Assembly: GCA_038049695.1 (NCBI GenBank)
Contig: CP142457.1
Location: forward strand, 27,303,001 to 27,367,000
DNA: 64,000 bases
Direction: 5' to 3'
Source: Cinnamomum chago
Lineage: Eukaryota; Streptophyta; Magnoliopsida; Laurales; Lauraceae
This document shows positions 12,430 through 23,772 of this stretch, one piece after another (the stretch's first letter is position 1; every line of letters begins with the position of its first letter). Both the position numbers and the translations under genes were made by a program. The notes under the pieces were generated by a model. The model ran no database searches and was not told the DNA's origin. It saw only the letters and a list, made by a program, of their open reading frames with translations.

Positions 12430-13400
12430 AGTTTCTTTTAGTTTCTTCAGAGTAGTAGGGCTTCTGGATCTTGAGTTCGGAATTCAGGGATTCTGTGTGT
12501 TGTTTCCGGGCGTCTGTCTTCGAGGATCGTTTCTTCTTGGAATCACCTCCTTTTATAGGCATTTGGTAGCCTTTAGGTGACTTTATAGGATTTCATGTAT
12601 TTAAAACCACATAATGGGAGGAGTTACATGTTTTAATTTCTTTATTTTGTAACTCCTTTTTCTTGGCTTCTGATTGGCCGGTGGAGATATTGGGCATTTA
12701 ATCGCCTTTAATCTCTATGATGAGAGGAGTTTCATAACTTTAATGTCATGATGACTTGGACTTGTAACTCCCATTTCCTTGAATCTGATTGGGCCGTCCA
12801 AAATAGTGAATTAATGACCGCATTTAGTTGGGTCAATTAACAACATTAAGTGGTCGCTGGGAGTTTGAAGAGTCGCGGGCTGTGCCGCGTCTTTTGGAAT
12901 TCTTCCGGCGATGATCGACGATGGATCTTCATATTGATCGATGTCGGATGATCATGCAAATTCAGATATTGGTTGATACCAGCGAGCCGGTGACATCAGT
13001 CTTGTCGATTTCTAAATCGATCGGACAGAAAGTGCACTTTCTTGGTCAGCCGATTGGCGATCCTAGAGCGATCGGTGACGATTTCATGCTCTTAACGGTG
13101 GATCCGTGATGTTGATGAAGACCAATTGTTTCCGAGCATCAAAAATCAGATTTTCAGAAAATCACAAGGGCTGGAACCTCCGAAATGCGAAAAAGGATGG
13201 AAAACGGGTCACCCCGGTGACAAATCCGGCGACCAGGATCTCCATGGTCGCCGGGCGACCAGGCACCCATGGTCGCCGACACTTTTGAAGATCTCATTAT
13301 CGAGGTTGGAAATAGAAAATGAAGAATAGGTGGGAGATTTGATCTGCTGCTTAGCCGATCTCAGAGAGAGAGAGAGAGAGAGAGAGATCTATATAAGAAA
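12430..13400 (-). promoter_or_regulatory. Inferred 5' LTR / promoter of the Tat element
   Basis: On the minus strand a TATA box (CTATAAAA at 12,558-12,551) is followed by a leader-like sequence reading toward gag, which is what an LTR promoter should look like. To its right lies about 0.8 kb without coding potential, taken as U3, ending around an (AG)n tract. No second LTR is available in the window for comparison, so both boundaries are unproven. Confidence 0.4.
13363..13387. repeat. (AG)n microsatellite
   Basis: About twelve uninterrupted AG dinucleotides followed by ATCTATATAAG. Confidence 0.9.
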
Positions 13401-13574
13401 ATCTTTCCAAAAACATTTTTGATACTGACTTCCAAGAACAATCACAGGAAATTTGTTAATATGTTGTTTTTATTGTCTACCCTCCTCTATATTTCTCTAC
13501 CTCTCTTTTTCTCACCGTTCTTCCTGATTCTAATTTTTTTTTTCTAGGAGTATAGATTATCATGCTTCATGTAC

Positions 13575-14123
13575 TAGGGGTGTAACGGTTCGGTTAACCG
13601 GTCTTTTTGGGGAAACCGTTAACCGAACCGTAACCGCGGTTTTCCGTCTTTGAAAACCGTAACCGTAACCGTATATACAAAAACCGTGGAAAACCGAACC
13701 GCGGTTAACCGTATTATACGGTTCGGTTACGGTTAATAACCGTGGAAAAATATACACAGTAATACAGTATAATTACAGTATTATACGGTTACGGTTACGG
13801 TTCGGTTACGGTTAATAACCGGCGATGACGATGTGGGAAGCTAGGGTTTGGTTTTAGGTAAGGAAAATTTCGTTTACCCCTCATGTATATTATTTTATTT
13901 GTTATCGGTGCGGTTAACCGCATACGGTTAACCGAACCGTATTTTACGGTTCGGTTCGGTTAATAACCGTGAATATTGTGGAAAACCGTAACCGAACCGA
14001 ACCGTGCGGTTTTTTGATTTTATTAACCGTAACCGAACCGAACCGTGAAAATACGGTTAATAACCGCGGTTCGGTTCGGTACGGTGCAGTTTGATGGTTA
14101 GGCGGTTTTTTTTTACACCCCTA
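13575..14123. mobile_element. hAT-type MITE rich in AACCG motifs
   Basis: The 549-bp element has perfect 11-bp terminal inverted repeats, TAGGGGTGTAA on the left and TTACACCCCTA on the right. It is flanked by a perfect 8-bp target duplication, TCATGTAC (13,567-13,574 and 14,124-14,131). Eight-base duplications and a TAGGG-type terminus are characteristic of hAT elements. The interior is almost entirely combinations of CGGTT/AACCG, many of them palindromic such as CGGTTAACCG, so it can fold on itself extensively. It has no coding capacity and is therefore non-autonomous. The clean duplication suggests a fairly recent insertion. Confidence 0.92.
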
Positions 14124-14131
14124 TCATGTAC

Positions 14132-15246
14132 TATATAAAATGCGTATATTTGTTATAGTGATTTTCATGAACGGTTAGATTGTCCTCATGTTTAGAATGT
14201 TCTCCAGTGGAGCCAGGAGTTATAAGAAATATAATATTTGAAAGTTGTTTTTAATTCTTATGAACTACTATATGAAAAAACTAATTTAAAAAAAAAATTA
14301 AAAATACTATTTTGAGGGCTCAAAGACCTTTGGAATAACACCATCAAATGATGAGGTACAATGATGATAGGTGGATCATGCAACTATGTCCAAACTATCT
14401 AACAAGTCTCGAACGTTGCTCGCAGCACTCTATGTTGCAAGCATTACATTGTCCAGGTATTCCTTTGGGTCAAATGTTATTGTCTTAAGGAACCCATCTA
14501 TGATAAATTCAATCCCTTCAGACACAATAAAATCTTTTTAAATGGTGGGTCTTTTATGAAAATTAAGTGTATATATTTCTCAAAGAATGTAGAGGGTACA
14601 AAAAGCATTTACTATAGCTCTTTGGCACCTGAGCATGTAAAAATGCCCAAGAGGCTAGAACTCTGAGAATTCTAAAGGTTACTTTTGACTTTTCAGGTGG
14701 CTAAATTAAGAGTACCATCAAAAGAACATAACATCCAAAAATTTTAGGGGGCAACCAACACATCATTGTCTTTGAAGTCCAACACCACAAATTCTAGCTA
14801 AGAATTTTAACAGAGAAACATGCCCTTAGGCTTAGTGTGCATTTGTAGCAACCCAAGAAAGTCAAAATGCCATCTTTTGATGTTAAAATCATAATTCAAT
14901 AACTACAGCACCAAAGTGGTTATAACAAATGGTGCTCGTAACTGACATACTTTGACGACCACTAATGTCATAGCCTTTTTTATTATTATTTGGTAAACAC
15001 TCACACACCCTATTCAAGTTCCTATACACATTAATGCTACAACCAAAGATCAATCGTTGATTGTTTTTGTGCAAAGGTAAGTGTTTCACCACTGAACTAT
15101 CAATGGATGGCAACACCACTACCTTTAAACTTAAATAAAAAAAATAAAAAAAATAAAAAAACCTCACTTTTTCCCAATGAATATCAAGATTTTTTCTTGG
15201 TTTGAGTTGATTACGGGACGAGGTGAAGCAAAAGGACATCAACAAT
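14132..15246. other. Intergenic sequence, nothing recognised
   Basis: A/T-rich sequence with no open frame of interest and no repeat ends that I could identify. It ends in an A-rich (AAAAAAT)n stretch near 15,137-15,160. Confidence 0.6.
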
Positions 15247-15262
15247 TTACATTGGTTAAGAA

Positions 15263-15495
15263 TGGCTCCTTACCCGAGTGCTAAGGAGTGTCAGTTCTTA
15301 TTTGGTTGTCCAGACTTCAAACCCTGGGTACACCATCTCTTCCCGCTTGTGCAAGCTCCTTTCCCACTTGTGTGAACTTTCTTCCTGCTTGTGCGGGCCT
15401 CCTTCCCACTTGAGTGGGCTACCTTCCCGTGTGTATGCGGGTTTTCTCTTGGGTCCCAGCGCCCTTGGCTAGGGTACCAAAAAAAAAGAAAAACC
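15263..15495 (+). mobile_element. SINE-like retroposon with target duplications
   Basis: The insert is about 230 bp and ends in an A-rich tail (15,479-15,493). It is flanked by near-identical direct repeats, TTACATTGGTTAAGA at 15,247 and TTACATTGGCTAAAAGA at 15,496, as expected for a LINE-mobilised retroposon. Near its start, TGGCTCCTTACCCGAGTGC resembles a tRNA A box, and about 45 bp on, GACTTCAAACCCTGG resembles a B box, so a tRNA-derived RNA polymerase III promoter is plausible. The body has four or five diverged ~26-bp repeats of the CTTCCCRCTTGTGNGRRCT type. I cannot assign it to a named SINE family. Confidence 0.6.
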
Positions 15496-15512
15496 TTACA
15501 TTGGCTAAAAGA

Positions 15513-16324
15513 CATGTGTGAAAAGAACAAAAAGAACTTGATAGGACTTTTGTATTCCCCTTCAAAGTTTAGAACCTTTATTTATTTATTTTTTAACTTT
15601 TGTGGGCCACAAAAACAAGATCTGAACCGTTAATCCTTTTTGGAATATTGAAAATAGCTATGGGTATAAATTTCACCCCCTGATTCTTTGTAGATCTTGA
15701 TAAATTAATGAAAAATCCTAAACCATTGGATTATTAGACATTTATTTCAAGGTGATTTTTTGTCATACCAGCCGATATATTTGTAAAACATCTATTTCAA
15801 ACCGCTCCATTTGAAACTCGTACTGATAAGAGATGCTAAACAAGCCCTAAAACTACCACCAAAATGGAAAAGAGTACCACCAAAGACTACTGGAAGGTCC
15901 AAATAGAATGTTCAAAAATCACCTTAAGAAAAAGAAATTTACCTATTTCCATCTAATTATAAAATTGAAAAGTAAGTATGAGTGTTATATTGAACACACA
16001 CCGTGAATAGGTGGCTCAAAATCCAACTTCATCCATTTATCGAAGAGCATAATACAATTTACTAAATTGCAATAACAATATGAGAAGCATGAAGTTAAGA
16101 AGCAACATCCTAAAATATAAAGAAATTAGAAAGCCATTAGTTTTTTCCCAAAAAGAATGACAGAAAGAGAAGAAATGGATTTGAAGCAGATACATACAAT
16201 ATGTAAATTATCTATGATTTATATTGTCCGAAAAAGTGTACTTGGGATCTAATATCGAGAGTCCTTTTTTGACAACCTCCTTTATTTTCAAATTTAAAAG
16301 TTTCCAAATCAATTAGATAACAAA
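15513..16324. other. Intergenic sequence, nothing recognised
   Basis: A/T-rich, with no coding signal or repeat boundary recognised. Confidence 0.55.
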
Positions 16325-17035
16325 AAGAGCTTTGAATATACCCCCCCTTAGGTTTCTAGGATTTGTAAATAGGCCCCTATGGGTTTGGGATTTGTAAATA
16401 GCCCCTTGCCTTTTCATTTTAATACCTTTTGTGTCCCCAAAATCAATAGCCTTCCGGCCACCAAAAGCTTTAGAGTGAAATGACTTTTTTGCCCATCTGT
16501 TTTTCTCTTTGAGCTTAAATTCAAAAGCTTGCACTTCTTTTTCTCTAAAACTTGTAGCATTAATAATTACATTTAACGTGAGAGAATAACCGTACGTAAA
16601 TCTATTTTTATCAATACAAGGCTTATTTCATTAATTCAAATTGGTCATAATGACAATCAATGAAGTGCTTATAATTGGTTATAACTAATCCAATCCATGC
16701 ACGACCCACTGTTAGATTCACGAAAGTTTTAAAATACAAGATTAGGCTTCATGTGCATTAAAAAGTTATTGAGAGAGCTTATTAGGAGTTGGGACAAAAT
16801 AATGGTGTTTTTGTAACTAATGATATACTCATTTTTGCTTTATGAATATAAGGGCAAAGCTATCGTTTTTACAAAAGTTCAACACAGATCTCATGGTGGT
16901 TACCCATTCTCATAGGAATGCTAATTTTGGGGACATAAAATGTATTGAATTGAAAAGGTAGAGGCCTATTTACAAATACTAAAACCACGAGGGGCTATTT
17001 ATAAATCATACAAACCTTAGGGGGTATATACAAAA
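16325..17035. mobile_element. MITE with ~115-bp terminal inverted repeats
   Basis: The left arm (about 16,325-16,440) and the reverse complement of the right arm (about 16,925-17,035) align almost throughout. Both show TATACCCCC, GATTTRTAAATAG, a GGCCCCTATG-like block, CCTTTTCAWTT and TTTTRTGTCCCCAAAAT in the same order. The long terminal repeats and lack of coding suggest a Mutator-type non-autonomous element. No clean 9-bp target duplication was found, so the superfamily is provisional and the outer limits are uncertain by a few bases. Confidence 0.75.
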
Positions 17036-17132
17036 AACTATAAAAAAAAAAGTAGATTAAATATTCGTAATTAAAAGTAAAACTAGTGAAATGCTTGACT
17101 TCAAATGGGTCCTTCTCAATCAGTTGTGGGGC

Positions 17133-17230
17133 CACTTTAGAAGAGAGTCTCATTGTGGTGATCTTTTATTCACAACATCTTTGGAAGAGAGCCCCATTGT
17201 GGTTATCTCTTATTCGCGAGATCTTTGGAG
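17133..17230. repeat. ~47-bp tandem duplication
   Basis: Two diverged units starting AGAAGAGAG and containing CATTGTGGTKATC and ending ATCTTTGG follow one another. They lie in intergenic sequence. Confidence 0.65.
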
Positions 17231-19099
17231 TCCTAACATGGTTGGTATCCAACTCTTATAAATAAAGATTTCAAATTTAAGGATCTGAGTCTGTTAAGGA
17301 TTGTGAGTAGATCCCTGAAATTTCTCCTCAATTCAAAATGGGGTTAAAATTAAAATCAAGATTGGAATTCCAATTTTGCAATCAATTATGAAATTAAGCT
17401 CCAATTTCAAAATCAAATCTTATCTCTTTTATATATAAATTAGCAACAAAGCCCGTGTGCTAAGCCCAGGCCCAAAAATAAAAAATTATTAAGACTTAAG
17501 ATTTTTTTTAATATTATTAAGAGAAAAAAATCTAAAATAAACAAATTTGTTACTATAATTATTAAAATTAATCCTATGGATCAAAATATATAATAAAATG
17601 AAGTAACCTTCCATGACATGACGAACCCTTGAATTTAAAGGCATGGACCGTGACAACAATCACATTTGCGGGACAAAGTTTATGTGAGGACCCAATACCA
17701 GCAACAACCAAAAAAGTATCCAAATAAAATACAATTATATTAAAAAAAAAGACTACAACCTTACTCTTTCCTTTTAAAAAGTCAAATGAAATTAAAAAAT
17801 AAAGAGGATTTTTGATAATTGAAAAGAATATGACATTTAAAATTGGTAATGGATCTAGATACTTTAAAATCAATCTTCGGAATATTGTATAGTCACATGC
17901 ACAATTTTCACATAATAACGCTAGCAAACTCCGAATTATATAATACACGAAACATCATTTTGAGCCAATAATTGCATAATGACACTTGGGACGAAGAAAT
18001 ACTATGACACACACATATCCTTATTTACCACAAATGGGCTAATATAAAGATCTTCTAATCCAATCTATTAATCAACACAACAGTATGTGAGTAGATATCT
18101 GTAAATTAATTTGTGGTTCTTATAGCTTAAACTACATGCTTATTTAATTATATATAGTAAGCCTAAACTTTTTAAGTACACTCAGTCTACTTGAATGAGA
18201 AAATGACTCCTAAAATATCAAAATGTATTTTACCTGAAAATCAAATCAAATCTATGCTCAGTGCAAGTATATCTTCCTAAAATATATGTAGCAACATTGT
18301 AAGATCTTACCAATTTTTAAGATAGGATTTCCTTTAAAAGTTAGCAACAGAAGAATAACAAAAAATCAATATATTTTTTCTAACAGTAAATAAAAATCAG
18401 TGCAAGTTAAAATTGAACCATCAAAGGTGTGAATCCCCCATCCAATGGATGATCTGATCACATCAAATATAACCCATAAAGTCCAACTCTAGATCCACAA
18501 TGGGGGTGAGAGATTTCTCTTCCTGCAATCGCCTCAATCTTATTCTAGGTTCTAAAAAAAAAGAAGCCCCAAAACACTCTAAAGCACAAGTAAAATAGAG
18601 CGCACTAACCAAACAACCCTGAGTGTGAGTGGCTGATAGAGGCCAAAGAATGGCACGTTGCCAAACACACCGTAAGAATCGGAGGCCTGAGTGTGAGTGG
18701 CTGATAGAGGCCAAAGAATGGGGCGTTTCATGTGGTGAGTTTTTTCTATGTGTTTTTTTAGATTTTTGATGTTTGAACTTTCAATATTAACCCAAGAATA
18801 GAAGCTGCAATGTGACCTTCGTAGGTATTTAAAATTGAGTCCCTATTCCACTATTTTTCTGCGGATTTGCTACTGTATTCGATGAATAACACACCCTTCA
18901 TTTTCCTTGGTTCTTTCACTTCAATCAAATTTTAAGCCTTCTAGGGTGCTATTATTCCCTTCATGTGTAACTTTAATTTACCTGAGCATAATAATACCCC
19001 ATGTAAGTGGAAACCAAAATTGATATATGGATGGCCATGCACATGACATAACCCTTGGATTGGTTTAATAAAGTTGCTGCATTCTATTTGGGTAAGTAG
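17231..19099. other. Intergenic sequence, no gene seen
   Basis: A/T-rich sequence. The only structure seen is a direct repeat of about 36 bp (CCTGAGTGTGAGTGGCTGAT...) at 18,618 and again about 68 bp later. Confidence 0.55.
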
Positions 19100-20705
19100 T
19101 GTTGGAAGTAGATGAGCCTTGTGGATATGTTTTCAAAACTAGTGACCCACTTGACACATGAATCAAGTACCCATAAGGCCATAAACCACATCCATGATGC
19201 AATGCCTCAATCGCATCAACCATGTACAGCAGTAAACTCTATCTAAAAGATAGAAATCAGCAACACCATGCAACAAAAACAATCAAAAGAAGACTTGCTT
19301 GATGAATAAACTCTTTATTTATAAGCAACTTAGGATCTCCAAGGCCTCTTAGTCTTCCACGCTATATCTTGTATCAAATCTCTTCTCTAAAGGAGATGGG
19401 TGAGATCTCCTAAAGAAAACAACTAGAAGCTCTAAAGGAACTAGAGGAGAACTAGAAGAAATAGAGGAGAGAAAACCGTGCAACACTTGCACAAGGAGGG
19501 GCTGGGCGTGGATTCCAAGAGAGTGGATGTCCCAGCCCCTTTGCTCCCTTTTTATAGCTTTGTAAACCTCCTCTTTTACTAATTGAAATAGAAGTCCTAC
19601 TCCCATTTAAGAATTAGTAACTTTCTCATTTCCAATTATTATAGAAGCCTCACTCCCACAACAATTAGTAACATACTATTACCACTATTAGAAGTCTCAC
19701 TTCAAATAGAAATAGTAACTTTCTAATTCCTTCCTTTTAGAGTTCAAGTAGGATTAGTATCTTTCTAATAATTTGGGCTAGCATGGGGACCACTAAGGAT
19801 TCCATAGAAAACTGGCTCCAACTGGGACACCGCGACCCCACATCTCATGTGCAATCCGGGCCCACAGTTAATTGCAAATAGCACCATTATATAAATGCAA
19901 TTGCACTCCAATCTTAGAAATAAATTACAAAGAAGACCCTAAACTTTCCAATTACCATAAGTAGACCCTTTTATCAATATCCATGGATCAATTGGAATAA
20001 ACATGTCCCTTCCTATCTTAGATCCACATCTTATTATCCTTGAGCCCCAATTAATCACAGTGATTATCAGTACCATCCAATTAACTCTTAATCGAGATGG
20101 GTGCGCACTTATTAATGAAAAATTCATTAATTGGCACAAGGGGATAATATAGATAGATTCCATATTGATCATTCAATGTTCTCACAGTCTTACTACTACG
20201 TACCCAAGACACCGAGGTGTTGACCTACAATTGGCCTTACTCATTGGTGACTCAAAGCAAATGAATAGAAAAAAACTTGAGTTCATCAATATCTCAGGAT
20301 TGAGAGCCTATTGCTAGGGAATTATAAGAGCAGACCTTAAAATCGAAACAGTGTTTCATAAGGTGCTTCTCATAGTCCTTCAATACATCCAATGTACCGC
20401 ACGTATGTGGATCTCATCCATACACATATATCACATCTAATATGCTAATGGGACCCGGTTCATCTCATGAACCATCATGTCATGTGTATTGGTTATGTGC
20501 ATAAAGTAATGAAACACCATTCATCTCAAGAAAGTAAAGCAGAAATATATTGATAAATTAAAAAAATCAATTTATTTATTACATCATTTGATGGATTGAG
20601 ACCATACAAACTAACAAGTAGATGGATCATCCACCAGGATCTCTAATTTATGAATATTCGGTTGGGATTACAAAAAGGTGATCCTTACAATTTATGATTC
20701 CAACA
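19100..20705 (-). mobile_element. Solo LTR, probably Ty1/copia-like
   Basis: The ends form a perfect 8-bp inverted repeat TGTTGGAA...TTCCAACA, a common Ty1/copia LTR terminus. On the minus strand a TATA box (GCTATAAAAAGG near 19,550) precedes a leader-like stretch, and AATAAA lies near 19,315-19,320 toward the 3' end, giving a U3-R-U5 layout of about 1.6 kb. No primer-binding site or coding sequence adjoins it. The flanks agtag and ttcaa do not match, so the target duplication is lost or the LTR arose by recombination between elements. It abuts the FAR1-type region on its right. Confidence 0.72.
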
Positions 20706-20782
20706 TTCAACATTTTTCCTCTTCTACAAAACTTTAAAGAGGATATTGATAGAATAGAAGGGTGGTTAACTAGATTTGGTAG

Positions 20783-20823
20783 AAACTATACTTGCTTTTT
20801 AACTCATCAATCTCAATTCAGTT
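20783..20823 (+). repeat. Left member of an inverted repeat bracketing the FAR1-type gene
   Basis: A 41-bp core starting AAACTATACTTGCTTTTTAA matches the reverse complement of 27,026-27,066 with one mismatch. Looser similarity extends over about 85-95 bp on both sides. The pair encloses the FAR1-type transposase, a group of tandem repeats and a small convergent ORF. It may be the subterminal part of a Mutator-like element. Confidence 0.7.
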
Positions 20824-21000
20824 CCTATCAATGGAGGGATGTCTCTAGAAGTTCCATTTCTTTGTTTCTTTCTGTCTTTTTTAAAATATTTAATAGTAAA
20901 GTAGTTCCATTTCTTTCTTTCTTTCTTTCTTTTATTTATGTTTGAATTTATTTGAACAATTCAACACCATAATATATATTATTTGTGGTCCAGTTTCAAT

Positions 21001-22435
21001 ATGGATATGACCTCCTCATCAACAACATGTTTGCATTATTCAGCTGTAGAAGAGGATATGAGCCCAAAAGTGGGGATGCATTTTGGTTATTTGATGGAGG
21101 TGTATGAATTTTATAATGCTTATGTGAAGTTTGCTGAGAATGCTTACTCGAAGCTTGCTACGTAAGAAAAGATTCGACTCGAACTAAGGATGGGGAGGTA
21201 CTTTGAAAGCGATATTTTTGTTCAAAGGAGGGTAAAACAAATGAGAAACATTAGAAAGATAAGGAATATGTTCAAAGGCGTCGGATGGAGACAAGAGAAA
21301 ACTGTAAGGTTCGATTGCAAATTAAAAAAGAACAATCAGGTGGGTTATATAGTACCCAAGTTTGTTCCTAAGCATTCCCATGCCCCCGCCACTCCTCATA
21401 AGAGATTCATATTGAGATCTCATCGAGGGGTGTCGGAATAAAAAAATAATTAATAAATACACTTGATTCTGCCAATATTCGAAGCCCCCAACAAATGGTA
21501 ATGTTCGGAAAGCAGTCGGGGGGACTTGAGAAGATTGGATTTACAGATAAAGATGCTGAAAATCATCGTAGAAATGAAAAGGAAAAGAAAAAGGGACTAG
21601 ATGGGCATATGTTATTTCAACATGTTGAAAATTGAAAAGAAATGAGTCCTGACTTTATATGTAATATAGAGAGAGATGGAGATAACAAGGTAACACATGT
21701 ATTTTGGGTAAACCACACATTCCGTACAGCATACAGTCTCTTCGGTGATGTTGTAACATTTGACACAACATATAAGACGAGTTGTTATGGATTAATTTTT
21801 GCTGTCAAACAACACTATTTGGATGTGCGTTCCTCCCAAATGAAAAGGCTAAGTAATTTGAGTGGCTATTTAATAGGTGGCTTTAAGCAATGTTGGGTGG
21901 TCCACCAAGAGGAATTATAATAGATCAGGATTTGACGATGACAAATGCCATACAAAAAGTCATGTCGAACACTACTCATCGATATTGCCTATGGCACATT
22001 CTGGACAAACTACCAACCAATTTAGATGGGGTTTCCATTCAAAATGAGCATTTGATTGATAGTATAAAAAAAAATGCATGCATAAATCTGACTCTCCTGC
22101 TGATTTTGAATGTGAATGGAAAAGGATCATAACAGAATTTAAGGTTGCGGATAATGAATGATTGACACAAATATTCAAGATTCGGGATATGTGGGTACCG
22201 GCATTTTTAAAACACACTTTTTTTGTCAATATGCCAACTACTCAAAGAAGTGAAAGTATGAACGCCTTCGTAAAACACTATATATGTAGAAAATAAGAAC
22301 ACACTTCTTGGTTTTATATTGCGTTTCGAGCAAGGAGTTTAACCGTTAAGATGTCTTGAAAATAAAGATGATTACAAGTCAAGCAATGGGAGACCGAAGC
22401 TGAAGGCATATTCTTCAATGGAAAAGCAAACGGCG

Positions 22436-22480
<45 letters not shown>

Positions 22481-23320
22481 AATATATTTTATAAGTTTCA
22501 AGATTAGCTATTCATGACTATGTTAATCGTTCCATTACTTGTGAATGAAGATGATGTCAGGTGTATCTTTAGCATGAAAGATTTGACGGATGAAAATGAA
22601 ATCGAAAGAGTTGTTTTGTGGAAGAAAGAGGAGAAGCTTGCATATTGTTCATGCAAAAAGTTTGAGTTCGAAGGCATCCCATGTCGTCATGCATTGTCTG
22701 TCATGAGACAATGTTGTATCAAATATTTGCCCGAACATTACATTTTGAGGTGATGGACAAAGAAGGCTAGAGTTAGAACATTTGTTGATAAAGATGGAGT
22801 TGAGATAGGATCTCATTGTGCCAACTCGTTTATGGCGAGACATAATTATCTATCTTGTGTTTTCAATGCACTAATTGAAGAAGCCAACTCATCGAAAGAA
22901 TGCTACGAAATCTTGGTTAGTAAGCATGATGAGTTGTAATTGAGTGTGCGACAAGTCAAATCAAACTATGCATCAGAAAGAGGTGTGCATGATGAGTAAG
23001 AAATTATAGGCAGCAATGTGGTAGAATATCATTATTCGCCACATGTAACTACTAAAGGACGCACTAAGAGGCTAAAATCATCAAAGGAAAAAGCAACAAA
23101 GGGACGTCTTTGTCATGATTGCAACAAACGTGGTGTATCACATGACAAACGTAATTGCTCGGTGTTGTTGAATAGGTAAACAACAACGACTTAATTGATT
23201 TTTAAACATGAATATATAACGCATTATTTCAGGTTAAGGAGCGAAGATGAATACAATGATCAAGATCTTCATCTTGATAGTACTGAGAGTTCAGAAGACT
23301 TTGATTCAGGCATTCAGTAA
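21001..23320 (+). pseudogene. FAR1-type MULE transposase (FAR1/FRS family), decayed, copy 1
   Basis: FAR1/FRS proteins descend from, or still act as, Mutator-like transposases. Visible parts in order are an N-terminal FAR1 DNA-binding region (PKVGMHFGYLMEVYEFYNAY near 21,070-21,120, continuing to 21,340), a MULE catalytic domain (VVTFDTTYKTSCYGLIFA near 21,750-21,805; AMLGGPPRG and RYCLWHILDKLP near 21,885-22,015), a SWIM zinc finger (AYCSCKKFEFEGIPCRHAL near 22,640-22,695) and a C-terminal zinc knuckle (CHDCNKRGVSHDKRNC near 23,110-23,160). The last intron (23,176-23,232, GT...AG) still joins in frame to an acidic tail ending at TAA 23,320. Several frameshifts and in-frame stops (for example after the DNA-binding region, near 21,170) and a (TA)n expansion at 22,439 break it. 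It is homologous to 32,161-33,540 at about three-quarters identity by eye. Confidence 0.85.
22439..22476. repeat. (TA)n microsatellite
   Basis: About 19 TA units. It interrupts the FAR1-type pseudogene between its catalytic and SWIM parts. Confidence 0.95.
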
Positions 23321-23401
23321 ACTACCATGGTATTTGCTTTTTTATTTTCGATTTAATCTTCGCCTAGCATATTTTCACGTATCATTTTTATAATGTTTTT
23401 C

Positions 23402-23772
23402 CTTATGTGCAGGGCCTGGATTTAGTTTGGGTGTTTTTTCTCATGTTTTTTTCTCATCAAAGTTTGGATGTTTTTTTTCAATGCATCAGGTAATTGTGGC
23501 CTTCACTAGTGTTGGAAAAGGTGTTGCTTTTGTTTTAGATTGATTTTTTGTCTTTGTGGATGATCATAACAATGCAGATTTAGATTTATTTTTTGTCTTA
23601 TGTGCAGGGCCTGGATTTAGTTTGTGTGTTTTTTCTCATGTTTTTTTCTTATCAAAGTTTGGATGTTTTTTTCAATGCATCAGGTAATTGTGGCCTTCAC
23701 TAGTGTTGGAAAAGGTGTTGTTTTTGTTTTAGATTGATTTTTTGTTTGTGGATGATCATAACAATGCAGATT
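23402..23772. repeat. 195-bp tandem duplication
   Basis: A unit beginning CTTATGTGCAGGGCCTGGAT starts at 23,402 and again at 23,597. The copies differ at only a few positions, so the duplication is recent. It lies just 3' of the FAR1-type pseudogene, probably in its former 3' UTR. Confidence 0.9.

Larger units (their letters stand above)
10241..12430 (-). mobile_element. Non-coding leader of the Tat element with three sets of internal repeats
   Basis: No coding sequence is visible. The stretch is A/T-run-rich on the plus strand. It holds three diverged copies of a unit of about 105 bp (10,729-10,828; 11,105-11,209; 11,281-11,389), a short-period array (11,861-11,976) and a 54-bp tandem duplication (12,269-12,376). 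Its position between an LTR-like promoter and the upstream ORF makes it the 5' leader. I could not identify a convincing primer-binding site. Confidence 0.5.
1..13400 (-). mobile_element. Ty3/gypsy LTR retrotransposon, Tat lineage, broken and incomplete
   Basis: A large minus-strand element enters from the left edge. Its parts in transcription order (right to left) are an inferred LTR promoter near 12.55 kb, a long leader, an upstream open region, gag, aspartic protease, reverse transcriptase, RNase H, a second RNase H and integrase. The second, archaeal-type RNase H between the ordinary one and integrase marks the Tat/Retand/Ogre lineage of non-chromoviral Ty3/gypsy elements. The long leader and the extra region before gag also fit that lineage. 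The reading frames are interrupted many times, on the order of ten or more, and a solo LTR lies inside the reverse transcriptase, so this is a fossil. Its other LTR lies outside the window, so the right end near 13.4 kb is a guess and age cannot be estimated from LTR divergence. Confidence 0.88.

Noticed and set aside
12123-12455. A 110-residue open frame containing repeated AMLSRRRGGFFLEGG
   Set aside because: It is the translation of the 54-bp tandem duplication in a non-coding leader.
13560-14140. Telomere-like or satellite array (CCGTAACC repeats)
   Set aside because: The repeats are bounded by hAT-type termini and an 8-bp duplication, so they belong to a MITE and not to a telomeric or satellite array.
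15278-15530. Overlapping open frames on both strands with repeated short motifs
   Set aside because: Explained by the repeats inside the SINE-like element.
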